From: Tepidimonas aquatica
GTDB taxonomy: Bacteria > Pseudomonadota > Gammaproteobacteria > Burkholderiales > Burkholderiaceae_C
Length of the DNA: 64,000 nt
Reading direction: 5' to 3'
Assembly: GCF_007556585.1 (NCBI RefSeq)
Contig: NZ_VJNA01000004.1
Span: 1-64,000, forward strand
Made by a program: the position numbers and the translations under genes. Shown piece after piece: positions 7,432 to 15,296 of this stretch (its first letter is position 1; the number at the start of each line of letters is the position of its first letter). The notes under the pieces are model-generated. The model was given only the letters and a program-made list of their open reading frames with translations. It searched no databases and was not told the DNA's origin.

Positions 7432-10400
7432 CCCCTGCAGCGCCGCCAGTGCCTTGTCCAGGCGTTTGACGCTGACCGGGTACGGGGTGCGCAGCTCTTG
7501 GGCGAACAGGCTCACGCGCAGCTCTTCCAGCATCCAGCGCAACGCCGTCAGGCGCTCGTCCGGCGCCCCGCGGCGCTCGGCCAGCAGGCGCCACACGCGC
7601 TGCTGCAGCGGCTGCAACTCGGCCAGCCGTTGCTGGTCGCGCGCCGGGTCTTGACGGCATTTGTCCAGGCGCATCTGCACGGCCTTGAGGTAGCGCGGCA
7701 GGTGCACGAGCTGCGCCCACGGCGTGTCCAGCACGAAGCGTGGCCCCACCAGGCGCTGCAGTTGCTGCTGCACGTCCGCCACGGTGACGCCTGGCAGGCC
7801 GCGCGCTTCTTTCAGCTTGCGCTGCGCAGCGCTCCACTCGGTCAGAATCTGCAGCGTCAGGCGTGCCACCTCGTGTGCCACCAGCGCCAGGCGCGTGCGC
7901 CCTTGCTGCACGCAAGCCTCGAACGAGGCCTCGTCATGGGGGGGCGACTGCAAAAACGCGCGCTCAACAGCCAGCGCCAGGATCTGCTCGCGCAGCTCGT
8001 CGGCGGTGCCCAGCGGCATGTACAGCACGCCCAGCGTGGCCTGCTCGGGCAGCTGGCGCTGCAGCAGCTTGAGCGTGTCGCGCACCTGCAACGCGACCAG
8101 GCGACGCAGCCCGATGCGGTGCTCGCGCGCGGCCACCTCGGGCTCGTCAAACACCGCCACGCGCACGGCGTCCCCGGCGTCTTGCAGCGCAGGGTAGCCG
8201 ATCAGGGTCTGGCGTCCGTGACGGATTTCCACCAGCTCGGGCCAGGACCCAAACACCCAGCGGGTGTGGCGCGCTTCGGTGTCCCACACCCCGGCCGCCG
8301 GCGGCGTGGGCGGCAGCTCCACCGCCGCACCGCCCGGGGCGGTGGCCGGCGACGCAGACGGTGGTGGCGCGGCAGCGGCCGGTGCCGCGGGAGCTGCCTG
8401 CGCGGCACGCTTGAGCGTGGCCAACGCGGCAAACGCCCCGCGCGCCTGCTCGCCCCACTGGGCTTTGAGGGCGGCCACGTCGCGCCCCATGGCCAGTTGG
8501 CGCCCGTGCTCGTCGAGCACGCGCACGTTCATGCTCAGGTGCGCCGGCAGCGTCTCCAGCTTGAAGTCGCTGACCTGCACGGGCAGCCCCGTGCGCGCGC
8601 GCACCTCGTCCAGCACCGCTTGCAGCAGGCTGCCCTGGCCAAAGCGCTCGGGCGCGCTTAAGCGCTGCGTGATCGCTTCGGCGGTGGCCGGCAGCGGCAC
8701 CAGGCGGGCGCGGGGCTTTTGCGGCAGGCTCTTGAGCAGCGCCGCCACCTTGTCCTTGAGCATGCCGGGCACCAGCCACTCCAGCCGCTGGGGATCGACC
8801 TGGTTGAGCGCGAACAGCGGCACGTCCACCGTGACGCCATCGCGGACGTGCCCAGGCTCGTGCAGGTAGTGCGCCCGGCAGTCCACCCCGCCCAGGCGCA
8901 CCAGCGCGGGGTAGGCGTCGGTGGTGATGCCGGCAGCCTCGTGGCGCATCAACTCGTCGCGGCTGAGCTTGAGCAGCTCGGGCTGCTGGCGGCTGGCGCT
9001 GCGCCACCAACGCTCCAACGCCCGGCCGCTGCAGACGTCGGCCGGCAACTGGCGGTCGTAGAAGGCGTAAATCAGCGCCTCGTCCACCAGCACGTCCTGG
9101 CGGCGCGCCTTGTGCTCCAGTTGCTGCACCTCGCGCAGCACGCGGCGGTTGTGTTGCCAAAAGGGCAGCCGCGTCTCCCACGTGTCCTCGGTCAGTCCCG
9201 CCACCAGCGCTTCGCGAATGAACACCTCGCGCGCGCCGGCTGGGTCGATGCGCTCGTAGGCCACGCGCCGCCCGCTGTACACCGCCAGGCCCCACAGCGT
9301 GCCGCGCTCGTGCGCGATCACCTCGGCGCTGCGGGGGTCCCAGTGCGGCTCGCCCAGCTCGCGCCGGATCAGGTGCGGCGCCACCTGCTCGATCCACGGC
9401 GGCTCGATGGCCGCAATGCCCCGTCCGTACAGGCGCGTGGTCTCGACCAGTTCGGCGCACACGATCCAGCGCGCCGGCTTTTTGCGCAGGCGCACACCAG
9501 GGTGCGGCCAGAATTTGATGCCGCGCGCGCCCTGCCAGTGGTCTTCGGTGTCGTGCTTGAGGCCGACGTGCCCGATCAAGCCGGCCAACAGGCTGCAGTG
9601 CAACTGTTCGTAGCTGGCGGGTGTGCCGTTGGGGCGCCACCCGTGCTCGGCGGCGATCTGGTGCAGCTGCTGGTGCACGTCGCGCCATTCGCGCACACGC
9701 TTGACGTTGATGAAATGCTCGCGCAGCAGCGCCTCGTACTGGCGGTGCGACAGTTTGTGCGTCGGCGTCCCGTCCGGCCCCGGGTGACCACCGCGCGCTT
9801 GATCCAGCCACGTCCACAGCTTGAGCAGGCCGACAAACTCGCTGCGCTCGTCGTCGAAGCGCGCGTGCGCGGCGTCGGCCTTGGCGGCGTGTTCCAGCGG
9901 CCGCTCACGCACGTCCTGCAGGGACAGCGCGCTGGCCACCACCAGCACCTCGGCCAGCGCACCGCGGCGCTGCCCCTCCACCAGCATGCGGCCGATGCGC
10001 GGATCCAGCGGCAACCGTGCCAGCTCGCGCCCCAGCGCCGTCAGCATGCCCTGCTCGTCCAGCGCGCCGAGCTCGGTCAGCGTTTGCAGCCCGTCGGCCA
10101 CCGCGCGCCGCGACGGCGCTTCCAAAAACGGAAACGCCTCAATGTCGCCCAACCCCAGCGCCTTCATGCGCAGGATCACCCCCGCCAGCGACGAGCGCAG
10201 GATTTCCGGGTCGGTGTAGCGCGGGCTGCGCGCGAAGTCCTGTTCGTCGTACAGGCGGATGCAGATGCCCTCGGCCACGCGACCGCAGCGCCCCGCGCGC
10301 TGGTTGGCCGCGGCCTGGCTGATGGGTTCAATCTGCAACTGCTCGACCTTGCTGCGCAGGCTGTAGCGCTTGACGCGCGCCAGGCCCGAGTCGATGACGT

Positions 10401-11376
10401 AGCGGATGCCGGGCACGGTCAGCGACGTTTCGGCCACGTTGGTGGCCAGCACCACGCGGCGCGCACCGCTGGGGTGAAAGATGCGGTTTTGCTCCGCGGC
10501 GCTCAGGCGCGCGTACAGGGGCAGCACCTCGGTGCCGCGCAGCGCCGGCTGGTGGCTGAGGTGGCGGCGCAGGTGGTCGGCGGCGTCGCGGATTTCACGC
10601 TCGCCCGGCAAAAACACGAGGATGTCGCCATCGTGCGCACCGCCGCGCCACAGCTCATCCACCGCCTCGGCGATGGCGTCGTTGAGTCCGTGGTCGCGCG
10701 ACTCCTCAAACGGCCGCCAGCGGATTTCCACCGGGTAGGTGCGCCCGCTGACGTGGATGACCGGCGCCGGCCCGCGCGGCCCGGCAAAGTGCTGCGCAAA
10801 GCGCTCGGCGTCGATGGTGGCCGAGGTGACGATGACTTTCAGGTCTGGCCGCCGCGGCAGCAACTGCTTGAGGTAGCCCAGCAAAAAATCGATGTTGAGG
10901 CTGCGCTCGTGCGCTTCGTCGATGATCAGCGTGTCGTAAGCGCGCAGCAGCGGATCGCGCTGCGTTTCGGCCAGCACAATGCCGTCGGTCATCAGCTTGA
11001 TCGCCGTGCCGGGCTGCAGCCGGTCGTGGAACCGGATCTGGTAGCCGACCAGCCGTCCCAGCTCAGTTTGCGTCTCCTCGGCGATGCGCGCCGCCACCGA
11101 CATGGCCGCGATGCGCCGCGGCTGCGTGTGGCCAATCAGCGGCCGGCGCCCCGAGCCCGGCTGCCACGCCAGACCACCGCCACGCCCCAGCCCCAAGGCG
11201 ATCTTGGGCAGTTGCGTCGTTTTGCCCGACCCCGTCTCGCCGCACACCACGATGACCTGGTGCTCGCGCAGCGCGGCCTCGATGTCGGCGCGCCGCGCCG
11301 ACACCGGCAGGTGGTCGGGAAAGGTCAGCACCGGCGCGCCCGCCGGCTGATGGCACACTATCGCTTCGTCGCGCAT
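7426..11376 (-). CDS. hrpA: ATP-dependent RNA helicase HrpA
   Basis: The protein has 1316 residues, the expected size of HrpA. Domains in order are Walker A GETGSGKT (46-53), the PRRIAAMSVAARIAEE region, the DEAH box in IIDEAHERSLN, motif VTSATI, helicase C with TNVAETSLTVPGI and QRAGRCGR, then HA2, the OB-fold region and the long DUF3418 C-terminal domain. It is a DEAH-box helicase that acts on mRNA and stalled or colliding ribosomes. The ATG at 11376 is preferred over upstream starts, which would overlap argA. A GATAAT hexamer lies 9 nt before this ATG. The gene is divergent from argA with 28 nt between starts. Confidence 0.92.
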   Translation of the reverse strand: MRDEAIVCHQPAGAPVLTFPDHLPVSARRADIEAALREHQVIVVCGETGSGKTTQLPKIALGLGRGGGLAWQPGSGRRPLIGHTQPRRIAAMSVAARIAEETQTELGRLVGYQIRFHDRLQPGTAIKLMTDGIVLAETQRDPLLRAYDTLIIDEAHERSLNIDFLLGYLKQLLPRRPDLKVIVTSATIDAERFAQHFAGPRGPAPVIHVSGRTYPVEIRWRPFEESRDHGLNDAIAEAVDELWRGGAHDGDILVFLPGEREIRDAADHLRRHLSHQPALRGTEVLPLYARLSAAEQNRIFHPSGARRVVLATNVAETSLTVPGIRYVIDSGLARVKRYSLRSKVEQLQIEPISQAAANQRAGRCGRVAEGICIRLYDEQDFARSPRYTDPEILRSSLAGVILRMKALGLGDIEAFPFLEAPSRRAVADGLQTLTELGALDEQGMLTALGRELARLPLDPRIGRMLVEGQRRGALAEVLVVASALSLQDVRERPLEHAAKADAAHARFDDERSEFVGLLKLWTWLDQARGGHPGPDGTPTHKLSHRQYEALLREHFINVKRVREWRDVHQQLHQIAAEHGWRPNGTPASYEQLHCSLLAGLIGHVGLKHDTEDHWQGARGIKFWPHPGVRLRKKPARWIVCAELVETTRLYGRGIAAIEPPWIEQVAPHLIRRELGEPHWDPRSAEVIAHERGTLWGLAVYSGRRVAYERIDPAGAREVFIREALVAGLTEDTWETRLPFWQHNRRVLREVQQLEHKARRQDVLVDEALIYAFYDRQLPADVCSGRALERWWRSASRQQPELLKLSRDELMRHEAAGITTDAYPALVRLGGVDCRAHYLHEPGHVRDGVTVDVPLFALNQVDPQRLEWLVPGMLKDKVAALLKSLPQKPRARLVPLPATAEAITQRLSAPERFGQGSLLQAVLDEVRARTGLPVQVSDFKLETLPAHLSMNVRVLDEHGRQLAMGRDVAALKAQWGEQARGAFAALATLKRAAQAAPAAPAAAAPPPSASPATAPGGAAVELPPTPPAAGVWDTEARHTRWVFGSWPELVEIRHGRQTLIGYPALQDAGDAVRVAVFDEPEVAAREHRIGLRRLVALQVRDTLKLLQRQLPEQATLGVLYMPLGTADELREQILALAVERAFLQSPPHDEASFEACVQQGRTRLALVAHEVARLTLQILTEWSAAQRKLKEARGLPGVTVADVQQQLQRLVGPRFVLDTPWAQLVHLPRYLKAVQMRLDKCRQDPARDQQRLAELQPLQQRVWRLLAERRGAPDERLTALRWMLEELRVSLFAQELRTPYPVSVKRLDKALAALQGS

Positions 11377-11385
11377 GGGTGCGCG

Positions 11386-11391
11386 ATTATC
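11386..11391 (-). promoter_or_regulatory. -10-like hexamer just before hrpA
   Basis: GATAAT on the minus strand ends 9 nt before the hrpA ATG. Transcription from it would start about 2 nt upstream of the start codon, so the mRNA would be nearly leaderless. No purine-rich ribosome site lies between them. The same 28-nt gap must also serve argA. Confidence 0.4.
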
Positions 11392-11404
11392 CCCAACCTG
11401 CGCC

Positions 11405-12754
11405 ATGTCCACCGTTTTCAACTTCACCTTCGTGCCTTGGTTTCGTGCGGTGGCGCCGTACATCCACAAATTTCGCCACCAAACGTTTGTGGTGGGCGTG
11501 CCCGGGGAGGCCATCGCGGCGGGCAAGCTGCCCAATCTGGTGCAGGACTTGGCGCTGATCCAAAGCATGGGCGTGCGCGTGGTGCTGGTGCACGGCTTTC
11601 GCCCGCAGGTGGACGAGCAACTGCGCGCCAAAGGACACGCCGCGCGCTTTCATAGCGGTATCCGCATCACCGACCCGGTGGCGCTGGACTGCGCGCAGGA
11701 GGCCGCCGGCCAACTGCGCTTCGAAATCGAGGCGGCCTTCAGCATGGGGCTGCCCAACACCCCGATGGCCGGCGCAAAGGTGCGCGTGATTTCGGGCAAC
11801 TTCATCACCGCCCGGCCTATCGGCATTGTCGATGGCGTGGATTTTCAGCACTCGGGCCTGGTGCGCAAGGTGGACGTGGCCGGCATCAAGGGCGCGCTGG
11901 ACATGGGCGCGCTGGTGCTGCTGTCGCCGTTTGGCTTTTCGCTGACCGGCGAAGCGTTCAACCTGACGATGGAAGAGGTGGCCACGAGCGTGGCCGTGGC
12001 GCTGCAGGCCGACAAGCTGATCTTCGTCACCGAGATCCCCGGCATCCGCGTGCGGCCGTTCGATCCGCCGGGCGAGGACAACCCCATCGACACCGAACTG
12101 TCGCTGGCCGACGCGCAGGCCATTTTGGCGCAGGCCCCCACACCGACCCAGCCCACCGAGCCGGCCTTTTACCTGCAGCACTGCGTGCGCGCCTGCCTGG
12201 GCGGGGTGGAACGCAGCCACATCATCCCGTTCGCAGTGGACGGGTCGTTGCTGCTGGAGGTGTACGTGCACGACGGCATCGGCACGATGGTGGTGGACGA
12301 AAAACTCGAAAACCTGCGCGAGGCCACGCCCGACGACGTCGGGGGCATCCTGCAGTTGATCGAGCCGTTCGAACGCGACGGCACGCTGGTCAAACGCAGC
12401 CGCACCGAAATCGAGCGCGACATCGCCAACTACACCATCATCGAGCACGACGGCGTCATCTTCGGCTGCGCGGCGCTGTACCCTTACCCCGAAGCCAAGA
12501 CCGGCGAGATGGCGGCGTTGACCGTGGCGCCGCAGGCCCAGGGCCAGGGTGACGGCGAGCGTTTGCTCAAGCGCATCGAGCAGCGCGCGCGCTTGATGGG
12601 GTTGCAAAGCATCTTCGTGCTCACCACGCGCACGATGCACTGGTTCCTCAAGCGCGGCTTTCAACCGGTGTCGCCTGACTGGCTGCCCGAGGCGCGCAAG
12701 CGCAAATACAACTGGGACCGGCGCAGCCAGGTGCTGGTCAAGCGCCTGAGCTGA
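11405..12754 (+). CDS. argA: amino-acid N-acetyltransferase (N-acetylglutamate synthase)
   Basis: The protein has 449 residues. An amino-acid-kinase-like domain spans about residues 1-290 (FVVGVPGEAIAAGKL, VVLVHGFRPQVDEQL). A GNAT acetyltransferase domain follows at about 300-449, with the acetyl-CoA binding segment APQAQGQGDGERLL. It makes N-acetylglutamate, the first step of arginine synthesis, and is normally feedback-inhibited by arginine through the kinase-like domain. The start at 11405 gives the usual MSTVFNFTFVPWFR N-terminus. hrpA lies back to back with it. Confidence 0.93.
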   Translation: MSTVFNFTFVPWFRAVAPYIHKFRHQTFVVGVPGEAIAAGKLPNLVQDLALIQSMGVRVVLVHGFRPQVDEQLRAKGHAARFHSGIRITDPVALDCAQEAAGQLRFEIEAAFSMGLPNTPMAGAKVRVISGNFITARPIGIVDGVDFQHSGLVRKVDVAGIKGALDMGALVLLSPFGFSLTGEAFNLTMEEVATSVAVALQADKLIFVTEIPGIRVRPFDPPGEDNPIDTELSLADAQAILAQAPTPTQPTEPAFYLQHCVRACLGGVERSHIIPFAVDGSLLLEVYVHDGIGTMVVDEKLENLREATPDDVGGILQLIEPFERDGTLVKRSRTEIERDIANYTIIEHDGVIFGCAALYPYPEAKTGEMAALTVAPQAQGQGDGERLLKRIEQRARLMGLQSIFVLTTRTMHWFLKRGFQPVSPDWLPEARKRKYNWDRRSQVLVKRLS

Positions 12755-12769
12755 ACTCAAGCCGGTCCA

Positions 12770-13774
12770 TCACATGACACGGTGCGGGCCGCCGCGGGCA
12801 GCTTCGTCCTGGCGCGTCTTCCACAGGGAGTACAACACGCCCCCCGCGATCAAGCCCAAGGTCACCGACAGCGAAACCACCGCCGGGATCTTGCCCACGA
12901 TGCCGACCAGGAAAATCTTCGCCCCGATGAACACCAGCACCAGCGCCAGCGCGTACTTGAGGTAGTAGAAGCGGTGGATCATCGCCGCCAGCGCAAAGTA
13001 CAGCGCCCGCAGGCCCAGAATCGCAAAGATGTTGCTGGTGTAGACGATGAACGGGTCGGTGGTGATGGCAAAGATGGCCGGCACCGAGTCGACGGCGAAG
13101 ATCAGGTCGGCCGTCTCCACCAGCACCAGCGCGAGCAGCAGGGGCGTCGCCCACAGCACGGGCTGCCCGGTCGCGGGGTGCGGCTCGCGCACCACGAAGG
13201 CATTGCCGCGCAGACCATCCGTCACGCGCATGCGCCGGCGCAGAAATTTCAGCAACGGGTTGTGGGCGATGTCGGGCTCCTCATCCGCCGCTAACCACAT
13301 CTTCACACCCGTGATGACCAAAAAGCCGCCGAACACGTACAGGATCCACGCGAACTTCTGGACCAGCGCCGCGCCCAGACCGATCATCAGCGCACGCAGA
13401 ACGATCACGCCCAAAATGCCCCAGAACAGCACCCGGTGCTGGTACAGGCGCGGAATGCCCAGAAAGCCAAAGATCAGCGCGATCACGAAGACGTTGTCCA
13501 TGGACAGCGACTTCTCGATCAGAAAACCGGTGTAGTACGCCATGCCGCTGTCGGCACCCAGGTACCACCACACCCAGGTGCCGAACAGCAGGCCCGCCGT
13601 GATGTAACCCACCGACAGCAGCAGGCTTTCGCGCACGCCAATCTCGCGCTGCTCGCGGTGCAGCACGCCCAGGTCAAAGACCAGCAAGGCGATGACGATG
13701 CCGATGAACACCGCCCAGATCCAGGCGGGTTTGCCCATGAAATCGGCGGCCCCCAAAGCAAGCAAAGCGTCCAT
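12770..13774 (-). CDS. TerC/Alx family membrane protein
   Basis: The protein has 334 residues with about eight to nine predicted membrane helices. Family signatures are EKSLSMDNVFVIALIFGFL and LVETADLIFAVDSVPAIFAI, each with acidic residues inside helices. TerC/Alx proteins export metal ions: Alx and MntP-like relatives handle manganese, and some TerC proteins load secreted metalloenzymes. The ATG at 13774 follows a TATAAT box and gives the usual short N-terminus. The leader is only about 25 nt, so a manganese (yybP-ykoY) riboswitch, common before such genes, is not present. The gene is divergent from the NhaR-type regulator. Confidence 0.88.
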   Translation of the reverse strand: MDALLALGAADFMGKPAWIWAVFIGIVIALLVFDLGVLHREQREIGVRESLLLSVGYITAGLLFGTWVWWYLGADSGMAYYTGFLIEKSLSMDNVFVIALIFGFLGIPRLYQHRVLFWGILGVIVLRALMIGLGAALVQKFAWILYVFGGFLVITGVKMWLAADEEPDIAHNPLLKFLRRRMRVTDGLRGNAFVVREPHPATGQPVLWATPLLLALVLVETADLIFAVDSVPAIFAITTDPFIVYTSNIFAILGLRALYFALAAMIHRFYYLKYALALVLVFIGAKIFLVGIVGKIPAVVSLSVTLGLIAGGVLYSLWKTRQDEAARGGPHRVM

Positions 13775-13804
13775 GCGGTGCTCGGATAAGTGTCGGAAGC
13801 CGCG

Positions 13805-13810
13805 ATTATA
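13805..13810 (-). promoter_or_regulatory. -10 box of the terC-like gene
   Basis: A perfect TATAAT on the minus strand lies 30 nt upstream of the ATG. The -35 region is only an A/T run (TTTTTT-like, 16-17 nt upstream), so the promoter may depend on the -10 and on an activator. Confidence 0.55.
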
Positions 13811-13847
13811 CGAACGGCACGGTCCGAAAAAAAATACCGATGACACG

Positions 13848-13853
13848 GATAAT
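13848..13853 (+). promoter_or_regulatory. possible -10 box of the nhaR-like gene
   Basis: GATAAT on the plus strand lies 25 nt before the ATG at 13879. It sits in the 104-nt spacer shared with the divergent terC-like gene. No clear -35 partner is visible. Confidence 0.35.
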
Positions 13854-13878
13854 AGGTTCGAAAAAACCGAAACGTCAG

Positions 13879-15183
13879 ATGCTCAACTACCGCCACCTGT
13901 ACTACTTTTGGATGGTCGCGCGCGAAGGCGGCTTTGCCCGTGCGGCCGAGCGCCTGGACATGGCGGTGCAGACGGTCAGCGTCCAGGTGCGCGAGTTGGA
14001 ACGGGCGCTGGGCCACCAGCTCCTGCGCCCGGCCGGCCGCACCGTGGCCCTGACCAACGCCGGCCGGGCCGCCTTTGCGCGGGCGGACGAGATTTTTCGC
14101 ATCGGCAGCAGCCTGCCCCAGGCCGTGCGCGAGGCAGCCAGCCGCCCGGCGCTGCGCCTGGCCGTGGGGCTGTCGGACGGCCTGTCCAAACTGGCGGCGC
14201 ACGCGCTGTTGCAGCCGCTGCTGGATGCGCCCGATCTGCACCTCGTCTGCCACGAAGGCGAGCCTGCGGCCTTGCTCGCGGAACTGGCGCTGCACCGCCT
14301 GGACCTGGTGCTGACCGGCCAGCCAGCGACGCCGTTGCCCACCTTTGCCGTGGACAGCGAGCGCCCGGCCAGCTCACCCGTGGACTGGTACGGTCCGGCG
14401 ACGCTGGTCACGCCCGACGCCCGGCGCGGCTTTCCCCACACGCTGCAGGGGCTGCCCGTGCTGCTGCCGACCGCGCATTCGCCCTTGCGCCCACTGCTGG
14501 ACCGCTGGTTGGACGAGCACGGCCTGTGCCCCCGGGTCGCCGGAGAGTTCGAGGACAGCGCCCTGATGGCCGTGTTTGCCGCGCGCGGGCTGGGGGTCTT
14601 CCCCGCCAGCCGCCTGGGCTTGGACAGCGACGGGCCGCTGCCGGGACTGCTGCCGCTGGGGGCATGCGAGGGCGTGCGGGAAGACATCCACGCCATCCTG
14701 AGCCGGCGCATGCGCCAACACCCGCTGGTGCAACGGCTGCTGCAGCATGCCGCCAGCCCCCGTAACGGCATCCCGAAAAAACGAAACCGCCTCCGTGGGA
14801 GGCGGCTCGGTGGCAGCCGGGTTACGGCCCGGCGTGCCCGATCGCTCAGGCGCCGGCATGCTTGCCGACGCGCGCCGACATCACTGCTTCTGCTCGGCCG
14901 GCTTTTCCTCGCCAGCGGGCTGCTGCGCGGGTTGCTGCGCTTGGTCGGCCGCAGGCGTGGCGGGCTGTTGGGCGGGTTGCACGGCCTGGTCAGCCGGCGC
15001 AGCGGCCGGAGCGGGGGCCGGCGCAGCGGCGGGCGCGGGCTCTTCCTTCTTGCCACAAGCGGTCAGAGCAGCGGCGGCCAGCAAAGCGGCCAGCAGGGTG
15101 GTCTTGTTCATCTTCGTATCGTTCGGGTTAGGGTTACCGGATGCATCGCGTTCCCAGGCACCGCCGGCTCGGCCCTGGGATGA
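13879..15183 (+). CDS. nhaR: NhaR-type LysR regulator with an abnormal run-on C-terminus
   Basis: The first 295 residues are a normal NhaR-like LysR protein. The helix-turn-helix begins MLNYRHLYYFWMVAREGGF and AVQTVSVQVRELERALG, and the effector domain ends with EDIHAILSRRMRQHPLVQRLL. NhaR proteins are about 300 residues long and respond to sodium and alkaline pH. Here no in-frame stop follows, and the frame continues for about 140 low-complexity Arg/Gly/Leu residues to 15183. This extension passes through a terminator hairpin and covers the whole antisense lipoprotein gene. A TAA at 14763-14765, one base out of frame after a C5 run, would give a protein of 295 residues. I suspect a one-base indel; the true end is probably 14765. 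Confidence 0.75.
   Translation: MLNYRHLYYFWMVAREGGFARAAERLDMAVQTVSVQVRELERALGHQLLRPAGRTVALTNAGRAAFARADEIFRIGSSLPQAVREAASRPALRLAVGLSDGLSKLAAHALLQPLLDAPDLHLVCHEGEPAALLAELALHRLDLVLTGQPATPLPTFAVDSERPASSPVDWYGPATLVTPDARRGFPHTLQGLPVLLPTAHSPLRPLLDRWLDEHGLCPRVAGEFEDSALMAVFAARGLGVFPASRLGLDSDGPLPGLLPLGACEGVREDIHAILSRRMRQHPLVQRLLQHAASPRNGIPKKRNRLRGRRLGGSRVTARRARSLRRRHACRRAPTSLLLLGRLFLASGLLRGLLRLVGRRRGGLLGGLHGLVSRRSGRSGGRRSGGRGLFLLATSGQSSGGQQSGQQGGLVHLRIVRVRVTGCIAFPGTAGSALG
14776..14805 (-). terminator. intrinsic terminator of the small lipoprotein gene
   Basis: On the minus strand a 7-bp GC stem (CCGCCTC / GAGGCGG, 5-nt loop) is followed by TTTCGTTTTTT. It lies 75 nt past the lipoprotein stop codon. 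On the plus strand no T-run follows, so it serves the minus-strand gene. Confidence 0.75.
14881..15111 (-). CDS. small Pro/Ala/Gln-rich lipoprotein
   Basis: The protein has 76 residues. Residues 1-18 form a lipoprotein signal peptide with lipobox LTAC, and Cys19 would be lipidated. The mature part starts GKKEEPAP, continues as a low-complexity stretch of Pro, Ala and Gln, and ends with a charged GEEKPAEQKQ. It has no folded domain. Small lipoproteins of this kind in Burkholderiales resemble entericidin- or spacer-like envelope proteins, but function cannot be assigned. It has its own promoter, a structured leader and a terminator, which argues for a real, separately expressed gene despite the antisense open frame from nhaR. 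Confidence 0.75.
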   Translation of the reverse strand: MNKTTLLAALLAAAALTACGKKEEPAPAAAPAPAPAAAPADQAVQPAQQPATPAADQAQQPAQQPAGEEKPAEQKQ

Positions 15184-15236
15184 TCCCGTGCCCTTTCGCT
15201 CGTTCAGGAGCCAAAGGGCTGACAACCCAGATTATC
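15112..15236 (-). promoter_or_regulatory. promoter and structured leader of the small lipoprotein gene
   Basis: A GATAAT box (15231-15236, minus strand) would start a transcript near 15225, leaving a leader of about 114 nt. Two perfect 7-bp stems lie in it: GCCCTTT/AAAGGGC (15190-15196 with 15213-15219) and TCCCAGG/CCTGGGA (15152-15158 with 15174-15180). The ribosome site before the ATG is poor, so the leader may control translation. Confidence 0.4.
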
Positions 15237-15296
15237 GCCCAACCTAGGGTTTACCATTGTAAGCAATCGTAACGAATGCTACGTTGGTTAGCATTT

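Noticed and set aside
8719-11655. Very long open frame on the plus strand opposite hrpA
   Set aside because: It is the antisense shadow of a GC-rich gene; its Arg/His/Gln-rich translation has no domain signatures, while the hrpA frame has every helicase motif.
13775-13878. Manganese (yybP-ykoY) riboswitch upstream of the terC-like gene
   Set aside because: A perfect TATAAT lies 30 nt before the ATG, so the leader is far too short for this riboswitch.
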